From: Verrucomicrobiota bacterium
Lineage (GTDB): Bacteria; Verrucomicrobiota; Verrucomicrobiia; Verrucomicrobiales; Akkermansiaceae
Assembly: GCA_004294095.1 (NCBI GenBank)
Contig: RDZR01000056.1
Location: 1-34,484 of the forward strand
DNA length: 34,484 nt
Direction of reading: 5' to 3'
Positions 18,402-26,458 of this stretch are shown here, one piece after another (the stretch's first letter is position 1; each line of letters starts with the position of its first letter). Under the pieces are notes generated by a model. It was not told the DNA's origin. It made no database searches and saw only the letters and a program-made list of their open reading frames with translations. Made by a program: the position numbers and the translations under genes.

Positions 18402-19175
18402 GTGAGACCATTCTTCCAAATCATCCGCCCTCTGTGCATTGCTCTCGTGCTCTATGCCATGAGCATGTCGTTTGCGACTCATGTCGCGGCCCAAGATGCC
18501 ACGCCGCAGTCGGCTCCCGCGGCGCAAGTGCAAAAAGAAAGCCTGTTAGATATTTACTTCAAAGGCGGCTGGGTGATGCACTTTATCGCGCTTTCATCAG
18601 TGGCCGTCATCGGCGTGATTGCGGTGTGCGCGATTCGTATCAACCGCAAAAAACTCTTACCCGCAGAGATTGAGAAATCCTTGGCCTTGGCCCTCTCTCG
18701 TCAGGATGTCAGCGAAGCACTCAAGATTTGCGAATCGAACGAAAGCGCACTTTCTCACGTCATCAAAGAAACGTTTACCAAAGCGGCAGCGGGCGTGACT
18801 GTTTACTCCAAGGCGGATCTGGAATCCGTCGCCGCGGAGACCATTTTCCACGAGGAAACCAAGAGCATGCTGTGGGTGAATATGCTCAACGGCCTAGCGG
18901 CAGTGGCACCGATGATGGGCCTGTTAGGAACGGTTTCTGGGATGATCGGTAGCTTTGATCAACTCGCCGCCGGTGCGACCAAACCGTCCGACTTTGCAGG
19001 CGGCATCGGCGAGGCGATGATTACCACCGCCGCCGCTCTGATCGTTGCGATTCCGGCGATGTTTTGTTACTTCATTTTCAAAAATTTACTGCAATCGCTG
19101 GTCACGGAATTGGCCAATGCCTCCTCCAATTTGATCAACGGATTCATCAGTGGCTCATCCGTCCCGGCTGAGTAA
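18402..19175 (+). CDS. exbB: MotA/TolQ/ExbB proton channel protein
   Basis: A 257-residue inner-membrane subunit of a proton-driven motor. Residues 1-30 look like a signal sequence or an extra membrane segment, followed by a short periplasmic Q/A-rich part. The three family helices are at about 56-78, 160-185 and 203-228. The core MLNGLAAVAPMMGLLGTVSGMIGSF and GEAMITTAAALIVAIPAMF are typical of ExbB/TolQ. The start is GTG 18402 with no clear ribosome site. Two exbD genes follow after 33 and 6 bases. It differs strongly from the two ExbB-type proteins at 29.8-31.9 kb, so it is not a recent duplicate of them. Confidence 0.94.
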   Translation: MRPFFQIIRPLCIALVLYAMSMSFATHVAAQDATPQSAPAAQVQKESLLDIYFKGGWVMHFIALSSVAVIGVIAVCAIRINRKKLLPAEIEKSLALALSRQDVSEALKICESNESALSHVIKETFTKAAAGVTVYSKADLESVAAETIFHEETKSMLWVNMLNGLAAVAPMMGLLGTVSGMIGSFDQLAAGATKPSDFAGGIGEAMITTAAALIVAIPAMFCYFIFKNLLQSLVTELANASSNLINGFISGSSVPAE

Positions 19176-19208
19176 AATCTAACAACCATCTAACGATTTT
19201 CGTTTTTC

Positions 19209-19622
19209 ATGAAATTGAGACGCAGGCAAGTGGACGACGTCGGGCTGCAAATTGCGCCGATGGTGGACATCACTTGGATTATGATCATCTTTTTCATGGT
19301 GACCAATGAGATCAATGAAAACCAATACGCGGTGGACATCAATCTGCCGATCGCTACCGCCGCGGTGGTGCCGGAAGATCAGACGGGCCGCGTGATTGTG
19401 AACATCGATGCCGCAGGCACCTATTTTCTCGGGAGTGAAGCCGTGGATCTGCCCACGCTGACGCAGCATCTCAAGCGCCGCATGGCCGAGTTTCCACCGC
19501 TGAAAGTTTACCTGCGGGCGGATGCCGAGACCGCTGCTCTCAAGACCAAAGAAATCTACCGCGCATGTGCGGATGCAGGTGCCGTGGAAATTGTGTTAGG
19601 AACCTTTAACGCAGCCAACTAA
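19209..19622 (+). CDS. exbD: ExbD/TolR biopolymer transport protein, first copy
   Basis: A 137-residue single-pass protein with a cytoplasmic N-terminus. The transmembrane helix follows APMVDITWIMIIFFMVT, where the Asp in MVDI is the proton-carrying residue of ExbD/TolR. A periplasmic domain with the usual beta-alpha pattern follows (VIVNIDAAGTYFLGSEAV, VYLRADAETAALKTKEIYRACADAGAVEIVLGT). The next exbD begins 6 bases after its stop. ExbD acts as a dimer inside the ExbB pentamer, so two paralogues in one operon may form a heterodimer. Confidence 0.94.
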   Translation: MKLRRRQVDDVGLQIAPMVDITWIMIIFFMVTNEINENQYAVDINLPIATAAVVPEDQTGRVIVNIDAAGTYFLGSEAVDLPTLTQHLKRRMAEFPPLKVYLRADAETAALKTKEIYRACADAGAVEIVLGTFNAAN

Positions 19623-19628
19623 CTCACC

Positions 19629-20078
19629 ATGATTTTACGCCGCAGAGAGGAACAATCGATCGAAGTGCAGCTCGCTCCGATGGCGGATATTGGCTTTTTG
19701 CTGATTTGCTTTTTCCTGATTTCCTCGCGCCCGCCACGCAATGAAGCGGACTTGAGCATGACCTTGCCAGGCTCGGTATCCGATGAGCAATCGATCGATA
19801 TTCCGCAGGACATCACGATCAGCATTCAAATGGACGGCAACGTGATCGCCAATGATGAAGTGATTGGGCCCGCGGGAGATCAGGCGTTGCCGAGGCTGGT
19901 GACGCTTTTGAAAAATTTCAAAACGGCGGCCGATTTGAATCAATCGCAATCACTCGTCACGGTGGATGCAGCCAATCAAACGAACCATCAACGGATCATC
20001 GATGTGCTCAACGCCTGCGGCTTGGCGGGCATTCGTGGCGTAACTCTCGCAGATGACATCGAGGAGGATGAACTCTAA
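19629..20078 (+). CDS. exbD: ExbD/TolR biopolymer transport protein, second copy
   Basis: A 149-residue partner of the preceding ExbD. The N-terminus (MILRRREEQSIEVQLAPMAD) leads into the helix IGFLLICFFLISS, again with the key Asp (MADIGF). The periplasmic domain carries SIQMDGNVIANDEVI and an extra insert (LLKNFKTAADLNQSQ) before VTVDAANQTNHQRIIDVLNACGLAGI. It ends in an acidic tail, DDIEEDEL. It clearly differs from the first copy in loops and tail, so the pair are old paralogues rather than a fresh duplication. The VWA gene starts 5 bases after its stop. Confidence 0.94.
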   Translation: MILRRREEQSIEVQLAPMADIGFLLICFFLISSRPPRNEADLSMTLPGSVSDEQSIDIPQDITISIQMDGNVIANDEVIGPAGDQALPRLVTLLKNFKTAADLNQSQSLVTVDAANQTNHQRIIDVLNACGLAGIRGVTLADDIEEDEL

Positions 20079-20083
20079 CTGTT

Positions 20084-21139
20084 ATGGCAAAAACGCTTAA
20101 ACGTGCAGCATTCGATCCTCGCCAACTCGCTCGTAAAACGGCGACGACGGCGATGCTCACCAGCCTCATCATCCATGGGGTGTTAGCGATTTTTGCCGGC
20201 GTATGGGTCGTTGCCACTTACATCCGTAAAGACGCGCCTAAGTTCGTAGCACCGCCCGCACCAGCGATTAAAATTCCACCTCAGACGCGGCAGCATCGGA
20301 TGAATCTTGCGGCCAATGCGGCGCTGGCATCCAAGCCAACTTTCAAAGCGCGGCTCGTTAGTCTGCGGCCGACGGCCTTTGCGCTGCCAGAAGCACCCGC
20401 TATTTCGATGAATGACATGCTCACGCCCGATCCAGCATCGATGGCGACGCAGATGATCACCGGCCTCGCAGGCACTGCTGGCGCGGGCGCAGGCGGCGGA
20501 TTTGGTCTCGCGGGAGCGGGTGGCACCGGTCTCGGGACGGGCATTAATTTCATGGGAATCAAGACTCAGGGCAAGCGTGTGCTCTTGATGTTCGATGTCT
20601 CTGGCTCAGTGGTGAATAAGGCGAATAAATCTGAAATGCCTCTGGCGAAAATCAAAGACGAGACGCTGACGTTGATCAACCAACTTCCTGCGGATTCGCG
20701 CTTTGGGATCATTCAATTTGTCAGAAATTACAAATTTTTTAACGCCGAGTTAGTCCCGTCCACGCAGCCGAATCGGGATCTCGCCAAGCAATGGGTGGAG
20801 ACCGAGTGGAATGAATCTGGCAGCATGCCGCGCAATGGAAAAGGCGTGATCGCACCGGAGCCAAATGGCCTTCCGCCCGTTTTGCGCAGGGCTTTTGAAA
20901 TGAAACCGGACGTGATTTTTCTGATCTCCGATGGCAGCTTCGAGCGCGGCGCGGGCGGCGTGACGGACGACATTCCCGACGAGGAGTTTGAAGATCTTTT
21001 CAAACAACTCACCGGCGGCGCTTCTCAACGGGTGCTGTTCCATTTCATCGGTTTTCAAATGAAACCGGACGATGAAGATTTTTGGAAAAAAATGGCGCGC
21101 CGCAATGGCGGCCAGTTAAGACAGATTAAATCATTCTAA
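20084..21139 (+). CDS. VWA-domain protein with TonB-type membrane anchor
   Basis: A 351-residue protein with an unusual architecture. A basic N-terminus leads into one membrane helix (about 24-46) containing S27-LII-H31-G, which is the SxxxH motif used by TonB to couple to ExbB/ExbD. A Pro-rich spacer (about 51-66), an Ala/Pro linker and a Gly-rich stretch (127-153) follow. The C-terminal half (about 165-351) is a von Willebrand A domain with a metal site DVSGS (D171, S173, S175) and D283 in FLISDGS. There is no TonB C-terminal domain. Its place directly after exbB-exbD-exbD supports the motif: the motor's output protein is probably this VWA protein. Last gene of the operon, with no clear terminator after it on this strand. 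Confidence 0.92.
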   Translation: MAKTLKRAAFDPRQLARKTATTAMLTSLIIHGVLAIFAGVWVVATYIRKDAPKFVAPPAPAIKIPPQTRQHRMNLAANAALASKPTFKARLVSLRPTAFALPEAPAISMNDMLTPDPASMATQMITGLAGTAGAGAGGGFGLAGAGGTGLGTGINFMGIKTQGKRVLLMFDVSGSVVNKANKSEMPLAKIKDETLTLINQLPADSRFGIIQFVRNYKFFNAELVPSTQPNRDLAKQWVETEWNESGSMPRNGKGVIAPEPNGLPPVLRRAFEMKPDVIFLISDGSFERGAGGVTDDIPDEEFEDLFKQLTGGASQRVLFHFIGFQMKPDDEDFWKKMARRNGGQLRQIKSF

Positions 21140-21249
21140 CAGCCCGCTCACCTTGGCGTGGGGAAGTGCAGGCAAGGAGAAATATTGGGCGTGTTGATTT
21201 CCCCATATCATGATTTCCACGGGGACAAAAGATAGAGATTTTCTAGGTC

Positions 21250-21289
21250 AAAAAAAACACCACATGTGTCAAATGACGCATGTAGTGTT
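21250..21289 (-). terminator. Rho-independent terminator of the PEP-CTERM gene
   Basis: Read on the minus strand, the 15-base arm AACACTACATGCGTC pairs through a 4-base loop with GACACATGTGGTGTT (13 Watson-Crick pairs plus 2 G-U), then runs into a T8 tract (A-run at 21250-21257 on the plus strand). It lies 34 bases after the PEP-CTERM stop. The plus strand lacks a T-run after the stem, so it should work in one direction. Confidence 0.85.
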
Positions 21290-21322
21290 TGAATAAAAAA
21301 TTAAATAAGCCAATGAGGAATA

Positions 21323-22198
21323 TCAGCCATCTTTGCGGCGGCGCACGAAGCAACCAAGACCAAGCATCGAAAGCAGCAGAGCAGAAGATGGCTCAGGAAT
21401 CGGACGAATCGTCAAATCAGAAGGCTCAAATGGCAAAGTTGCAATGGGAACTTGAAAACCAGTGTATTCATTAAGAAAGAACAATTGGCCACCAGTTCCA
21501 AATCCTTTGGCCCCGTAAAATTGATTCGTATCAAAATTACGGGCAATTTGTCTCGGATAGTCGGTGGATGTCACCGTGTATGTATTCGATGGGAAGAAAT
21601 CGTAATAAGCCAAGCGAGGGTTTAAGAATGTATCGCCACCGCTAATGAAGAATCTTGGAGCTGTGCCCGTGGAGGCTCCAATGTTGCCAGCAAATTCAAT
21701 ATCGCCAAAGTCCATGGCCTCTGTGTTATTTCTGACACTGGCTTCGATGACAGGCGCTGTGTAAGTATTCGTGACCGTGTTGATAGAAATGCGAGTAAGG
21801 TCATCCGTGCCAACTGGGATATACCAGAAGTTAGTTCCATCGAATGCGCCATCTGCTGCTTGAAAAGTTCTGGTGTTGAGCGATGGGGCACTTAGAAGTG
21901 AATGGGTATTTGTGGCGAAATTGTAGTAGGCCATTCTGACGCGCGTGCCAATACCCGCTTGCGCCAAATCTTCTTGGTAAATCACAATGTCACGCGTGCT
22001 GTCGTAAGCCAACGAATTGACCTGACCAAAAAATGGACTCGCTGTCAAAAATGTGCTGACACCGGTGTTGACGTCAGTTCTCCAAATTTGATTGTTCCCA
22101 ACAGCACCCCAAATAGCTTGCTGAGCAAAGATTGGCTCAGAAAGAAGGATGGTTGAAAAAGTTAGTCCGAAAAGATAACTTAATTTTTTGATTTTCAT
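21323..22198 (-). CDS. PEP-CTERM sorting-signal protein
   Basis: A 291-residue exported protein. A signal peptide (MKIKKLSYLFGLTFSTILLSEPIFA) is followed by a repetitive beta-rich body with propeller-like repeats (NQIWRTDVNTGVSTFL, NPRLAYYDFFPSNTYTVTSTD, GQLFFLNEYTG). It ends with a PEP-CTERM signal: PIPEPSSALLLSMLGLGCF and the basic end VRRRKDG. Such proteins are processed by exosortase and sent to the cell surface or extracellular matrix. No exosortase gene is in the window. Base composition is richer in A+T than its neighbours. It is a single-gene unit with its own terminator. Confidence 0.88.
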   Translation of the reverse strand: MKIKKLSYLFGLTFSTILLSEPIFAQQAIWGAVGNNQIWRTDVNTGVSTFLTASPFFGQVNSLAYDSTRDIVIYQEDLAQAGIGTRVRMAYYNFATNTHSLLSAPSLNTRTFQAADGAFDGTNFWYIPVGTDDLTRISINTVTNTYTAPVIEASVRNNTEAMDFGDIEFAGNIGASTGTAPRFFISGGDTFLNPRLAYYDFFPSNTYTVTSTDYPRQIARNFDTNQFYGAKGFGTGGQLFFLNEYTGFQVPIATLPFEPSDLTIRPIPEPSSALLLSMLGLGCFVRRRKDG

Positions 22199-22761
22199 GG
22201 ATCGTGAAGTAAGGTGAAGAAACTAATTATTTAGGTGGTTTGAGCGACTAACAGAAGTTAGAGAATTCAATTAATTTTATTTCTCGCCCTTTTAATAATA
22301 TGTCATCAGAAACCGGTCAAGTTTTTTTAAACTATTTTTGAACTTTTTTTGATGCTATTTTTTAATGGCTGATATTTTGTAACCGAAACGTGCGTTCATA
22401 GTCGTGAGAATGAAAGATATGAAGGGCTAGGACAATCTACTATGCCGATAGAATCGCTTTACAACTCATTGGTATCGAAAAGTATGAGACTGGTTGATAA
22501 GACCAGCTGTGTAAAAAAGTGCAGTCATTATTTCGCGGCGGAAAAGCACACTTTGCATTAGGATTTTTAAAAATGGCGGAGGTTAGATCGCATCCGTCAG
22601 CGCGATGAAAAATCATGGTTAAATAGATAAAATTTTCTGTGGGATAGCATTGGATCAGTAAAAGCAATGGATGTGAGCCGCGACTACAAGCATGGGATTT
22701 ACGTGCTTTGGCTAAATCACAATTTATCACTTTTATGACATTAGCATGCATGCTTCAGGGC
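22199..22761. other. AT-rich gene-free stretch
   Basis: About 560 bases between the starts of the PEP-CTERM gene and the end of fucI. It has long T-rich runs (22320-22375). Only short frames are open, without recognisable products or upstream ribosome sites. It must hold the PEP-CTERM promoter near 22200-22320, including the hairpin at 22248-22261. I see no RNA gene in the rest. Confidence 0.5.
22248..22261. repeat. Inverted pair of the CTAAC motif
   Basis: CTAAC-AGAA-GTTAG is a perfect short hairpin made from two opposed copies of the core of the window-wide CTAACAG motif. It lies 50 bases upstream of the PEP-CTERM start. Opposed DNA-uptake motifs form similar hairpins in Neisseria. Confidence 0.45.
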
Positions 22762-24537
22762 TCAGACTTTCCCGTAGAGTGGGCCGTAGTTCACGCAGGC
22801 ACGGAAGTCCGCTCCTTCGAGATCTGCGGTGCCGAATGCAGTCCATGCGGATGGACGGAAGACGCGGCTGTCATCAAGATTGTGCATGTAAACTGGAATG
22901 CGCAGCATCGCGGCGAGAGTGAGGTAGAGGTGGCCGACGTGGCCGCAGGTCATCACGCAGTGATTGGCTCCCCAGTGGTTCATCACCTCGTAGGCGCTGG
23001 TGAAGGCGCCTTTGCCGGTGAGGATGGGCGAGAACCAAGTCGTGGGCCATGTGGGGTTGGTGCGTTGGTCGAGTGCGTCATGCACATCGTCCGGTAAATC
23101 CACGGTGTAGCCTTCGGCGATTTGCAGAGCAGGGCCGAGGCCATCGACGAGGTTGAGCCGGATCATCGTTGCAAGCATTCCGCCGCGAGTGCGGTAACGG
23201 GTGCTGAGGCCGCCGCCGGGGAAATACTCAGTCATCGATGGATGCCAGGTGGTGGCTTGGAGGCACTTGTTGACTTCGGCATCGCTGATGTCCCAGAACG
23301 GTTTCATCGTCGGTTTGCCGGAGGCATCGGTTTGCTCGCCGGTGCCATCGAGCGCGGCGGGTCCGGAGTTGATGAGATGGAGGATGCCATCGCCCACGAG
23401 CGGGTGGGTGAACGATTTTCCGCTGGCTTGTTGGATGGCATCGAGGCTCCAGTAGGTGCGTAAATCTGCAAAGATTTGGGCGGAATTGGTCAGCAAATAG
23501 CCGAAGAGCATACCGGCACCATTGAGGGCATCATTCTCGGTGGCGACGATGATGGGAGCTCGTTTTCCATTCCAATCGAATGAGGAGTTTAAGATGGCTT
23601 CGAGGAAATCGCCATTCGGGAAATGATCGGTCCATTGACGTTGGCCTTGGAAGCCGCCGGCGATGGCGTTGTGGCCGTGGGCTTGCTCGCCGTAGCCCAT
23701 TTCTGCGAGTTTCGGATTTCCGATCATCAAATCGCGAGCGATCAACGTCATTTTCACACTATCGTCCCATTCGCTATCGATTTGCTCGCGGCTGCGAGTG
23801 GAGCTTGGCGAATTGTAGTCTTTTCCTTCCGGGCAATGTTCTTTGACCCATGCGAGTGCCTTTTCATACTCTGCTTGATCGAAGATGCCTTTTTTCATGC
23901 GGCCGATGAACTCGCTCATATCGATGGCTTCCACACGCATGCCGAGCCATTTTTCCCACATCGAGGAATCGACGACTGAGCCTGCAATGCCCATCGAGGT
24001 GCCGCCCATCGAGAGGTAGCTTTTGCCGCGCATGAGGGAAACGGCGAGGCCGCAGCGCACGAAGTTGAGGATTTTTTCGCGAACGTCGGCCGGGATCTCG
24101 GTGGCATCCGAGGCTTGCACGTCTTTGCCATAAATGCCGAAGGCTGGGAGTCCCTTCTGCGTGTGACCGGCAAGCACTGCGGCGAGATAGACTGCTCCCG
24201 GACGCTCGGTGCCATTGAAGCCCCAAACGGCTTTCGGCAAATGGGGATCCATATCCATCGTCTCCGAGCCGTAGCACCAGCATGGAGTGACTGTGAGCGA
24301 AACGCCGACGTTGTTGGCCTTAAAAAGCTCAGCGCACGCGGCGGCTTCTTTCACTCCGCCGATGCAGGTCTCAGCGATGATTGATTGCACGGGACTTCCG
24401 TCTGGATAGCAAAGTTCGGAAGCGATCAAGGCTGCGACGGCTTTGGCCTGCTGCATGGTGCGTTCATCGAGTGATTCGCGGACACCGCCGAGGCGGCCAT
24501 CGATCGTGGGGCGGATGCCGATTTTTGGATAATTCAT
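22762..24537 (-). CDS. fucI: L-fucose isomerase
   Basis: Converts L-fucose to L-fuculose (and L-arabinose-type sugars), the first intracellular step of fucose use. The protein has 591 residues, the normal length. The metal-binding and catalytic residues are visible: E334 ([10 protein letters not shown]), D358 (FADLRTYWS) and H526 ([14 protein letters not shown]), matching E337, D361 and H528 of the E. coli enzyme. The N-terminal [21 protein letters not shown]-like start and [13 protein letters not shown] are also typical. It is divergent from an AraC regulator and from fucU. The gene contains no copy of CTAACAG despite its 1.8-kb length. Confidence 0.97.
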   Translation of the reverse strand: MNYPKIGIRPTIDGRLGGVRESLDERTMQQAKAVAALIASELCYPDGSPVQSIIAETCIGGVKEAAACAELFKANNVGVSLTVTPCWCYGSETMDMDPHLPKAVWGFNGTERPGAVYLAAVLAGHTQKGLPAFGIYGKDVQASDATEIPADVREKILNFVRCGLAVSLMRGKSYLSMGGTSMGIAGSVVDSSMWEKWLGMRVEAIDMSEFIGRMKKGIFDQAEYEKALAWVKEHCPEGKDYNSPSSTRSREQIDSEWDDSVKMTLIARDLMIGNPKLAEMGYGEQAHGHNAIAGGFQGQRQWTDHFPNGDFLEAILNSSFDWNGKRAPIIVATENDALNGAGMLFGYLLTNSAQIFADLRTYWSLDAIQQASGKSFTHPLVGDGILHLINSGPAALDGTGEQTDASGKPTMKPFWDISDAEVNKCLQATTWHPSMTEYFPGGGLSTRYRTRGGMLATMIRLNLVDGLGPALQIAEGYTVDLPDDVHDALDQRTNPTWPTTWFSPILTGKGAFTSAYEVMNHWGANHCVMTCGHVGHLYLTLAAMLRIPVYMHNLDDSRVFRPSAWTAFGTADLEGADFRACVNYGPLYGKV

Positions 24538-24717
24538 GGATTGATGATTTGAATGATTAGCAATGCGAGTGCGAGGAAGAACATTTCTTCAATGCACAAC
24601 TTTGTCATTCAAAATCATTTCATCAACGGTGAGTTTTGAAAAAATTAGACGTAAAATTTTTCCTCAGATAGATGATTTTGTCTTTAACTGCTGGGGAAAG
24701 GCTGCTGGAGTCGCGTT
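24538..24717. promoter_or_regulatory. Divergent fucI / araC-type control region
   Basis: A 180-base, A+T-rich gap between the fucI ATG (minus) and the regulator GTG (plus). It should carry both promoters and the regulator's binding sites. No convincing -35/-10 pair or direct-repeat operator could be fixed by eye. A GGAG at about 24707-24710 serves the regulator start. Confidence 0.5.
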
Positions 24718-25596
24718 GTGTCTGATTTTCAAGAAGCGAATACCTTTATTTCCCAGCAGGTTGATTCTGCGCGCTTGTTCTTTTTAGATGCGGATGAAGC
24801 GGATGATTTCGCGGTGGTGTTTGGCGGATTTGAGAGTTGCGGGCGTGATTATCGCATCGATCGAGAGGATTTGCCGTGGTATTGTTTGGAGTTTGTGAGC
24901 CGCGGCCACGGGTCAGTGCGCTTGGGGAAAAACGAGCAAGTCTTGCGGCCGGGGAGTTTTTTTCTCTATGGCCCGGGCATTCCGCATCAGATCAGCACGG
25001 CTGAGGAGGCGCCGATGGGGAAATATTTTGTCGGCTTCTCCGGCGTGCGCGTGCTCGATTTTTTGCAAAGCTTCGGGATGGAGCCGGGTGTCATTTCGCG
25101 CTGCATGAAGATGGATCTCATTCGGCGCACATTCGATGCTCTGATCGATCGAGGAGTGCGTAAATCGCGGCTCGCTTTGCCATTATGCAACTTACTCACC
25201 AAGCAATTATTGATGTTATGCCAAGATGATGCGGCAGACTTGGGCAATACAGAATCGATCGCTTTTTCCACGTTCAGCCGTGTGAAAAAATACATCGAAA
25301 AAAACTACCTTCAGCTCTCAAAGCTCGATTCGATCGCCAAAGCATGTGAAGTAGATGGCCCGTATTTGTGCCGATTATTCTCGCGATTTCACGATGAAAG
25401 TCCCTACCAATTCCTCACGCGGCTGCGTATGGAATACGCATCCAGTCTTTTGTTAGAAAGCGATCTAACAGTCAAGCAGGTCTCCGCGAATTTGGGCTTT
25501 AAAGATGCCTTTCATTTTTCGCGAGTGTTCAAATCCGTGCATCACGCACCGCCATCGCGCTTCCGCCAATCGGTGCACCCGCAGTGGCCCATGTAA
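24718..25596 (+). CDS. AraC-family regulator of the fucose genes
   Basis: A 292-residue regulator. The N-terminal half (about 20-150) is a cupin-like sugar-sensing domain (YCLEFVSRGHGSVRLG, LRPGSFFLYGPGIPHQI). The C-terminal 100 residues form the paired AraC helix-turn-helix (VKKYIEKNYLQLSKLDSIAKA, YLCRLFSRF, PYQFLTRLRMEYASSLLLES, VKQVSANLGFKDAFHFSRVFK). The start is GTG 24718, with a GGAG about 8 bases upstream. Divergence from fucI and the following fucU suggest it senses fucose or fuculose. The coding region holds a hairpin of two opposed CTAACA motifs (25451-25470). Confidence 0.92.
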   Translation: MSDFQEANTFISQQVDSARLFFLDADEADDFAVVFGGFESCGRDYRIDREDLPWYCLEFVSRGHGSVRLGKNEQVLRPGSFFLYGPGIPHQISTAEEAPMGKYFVGFSGVRVLDFLQSFGMEPGVISRCMKMDLIRRTFDALIDRGVRKSRLALPLCNLLTKQLLMLCQDDAADLGNTESIAFSTFSRVKKYIEKNYLQLSKLDSIAKACEVDGPYLCRLFSRFHDESPYQFLTRLRMEYASSLLLESDLTVKQVSANLGFKDAFHFSRVFKSVHHAPPSRFRQSVHPQWPM

Positions 25597-25607
25597 TTTT
25601 TTAATTT

Positions 25608-25997
25608 ATGTTAAAATCCGGCATCCTCAATCCTCACGTGCTCGATCTGTTAGCACGCATTCGTCACACCAACACCTTGGTCATTGCCGACTGGGCGTTT
25701 CCATTTTGGCCAGAAATCGAGACTGTCGATATCTCGCTCACGCATGGGATTCCGACGGTGTTAGATGTTTTTGATTTAATTTCGCCTGTGTTTGAAATTG
25801 GTCGCATTTGGCAAGCGGAGGAATTTCGCACCGTGAATTCGTTAGAGGTTTTGGCACGTTACGATGCATCATTTCGGAAATACTCGGTGGTGCGCGAGGC
25901 GCATGTGGAATTCAAAAAACGGGTGCCGCTGGCGATTGGCTTGATCCGCACAGGCGATGCCACGCCGTATGGAAATTTAATCATCGAATCGGCTTAA
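25608..25997 (+). CDS. fucU: RbsD/FucU-family sugar mutarotase
   Basis: A 129-residue enzyme that speeds anomer exchange of fucose. Family features are MLKSGILNPHVLDLLARIRHTNTLVIADW at the start, the ISLTHGIPTVLDV segment, a conserved HVEFKK motif and the C-terminal IRTGDATPYGNLII strand with the catalytic Tyr region. Context with fucI makes FucU more likely than RbsD. It starts 11 bases after the regulator gene and lies 13 bases before the DUF486 gene, so these are probably one transcript. Confidence 0.88.
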   Translation: MLKSGILNPHVLDLLARIRHTNTLVIADWAFPFWPEIETVDISLTHGIPTVLDVFDLISPVFEIGRIWQAEEFRTVNSLEVLARYDASFRKYSVVREAHVEFKKRVPLAIGLIRTGDATPYGNLIIESA

Positions 25998-26010
25998 AAA
26001 CATTGCGTGC

Positions 26011-26400
26011 ATGACGATTGCCAAAACGGTTTTTCTGTTAGTTGCGTCGAACATATTCATGACCTTCGCATGGTATGCGCATTTGCGAGACATGCGGCAC
26101 AAGCCGTTGTTGTTTGCGATTGTGGTAAGCTGGTCGATCGCGTTTTTCGAGTATGCTCTTCAAGTGCCGGCCAACCGCATCGGGTATGGAGTATTGTCGT
26201 TGCCGCAGCTTAAAATCCTACAAGAGGTCATTACCTTGAGTGTGTTTGTGCCGTTTGCCGTGTTTTATATGCGCACGCCGATGAGTTGGAATTATTTGTA
26301 TGCGGCGATCTGCTTGGCAGGCGCTGTTTACTTTATTTTCAAACCGCAAGATAAGAGTCCGAGCCATCCGCCGCAGCCATCGAGCGAGGTCGGAAGATGA
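26011..26400 (+). CDS. DUF486 family small membrane protein
   Basis: A 129-residue inner-membrane protein with four predicted helices (about 5-22, 33-50, 65-85, 93-110). The segments ASNIFMTFAWYAHLRDM, SIAFFEYALQVPANRIGY and LPQLKILQEVITLSVFVPFAVFYM match the DUF486 family, a drug/metabolite-transporter-like group of unknown function. The tail (PQDKSPSHPPQPSSE) is soluble and rich in Pro. It follows fucU closely, so a link to sugar uptake or efflux is possible, but the family is also common away from sugar genes. Confidence 0.88.
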   Translation: MTIAKTVFLLVASNIFMTFAWYAHLRDMRHKPLLFAIVVSWSIAFFEYALQVPANRIGYGVLSLPQLKILQEVITLSVFVPFAVFYMRTPMSWNYLYAAICLAGAVYFIFKPQDKSPSHPPQPSSEVGR

Positions 26401-26458
26401 AGTGAATTTTTTTCCCTAGCAGGCTTGTCATTGCGATCCATCGAGAATAAAAACCAAC

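Noticed and set aside
22440-22751. 103-codon minus-strand frame in the gene-poor stretch, and a 39-codon plus frame at 22442
   Set aside because: No family, no ribosome site, and composition like non-coding DNA; the two frames overlap each other.
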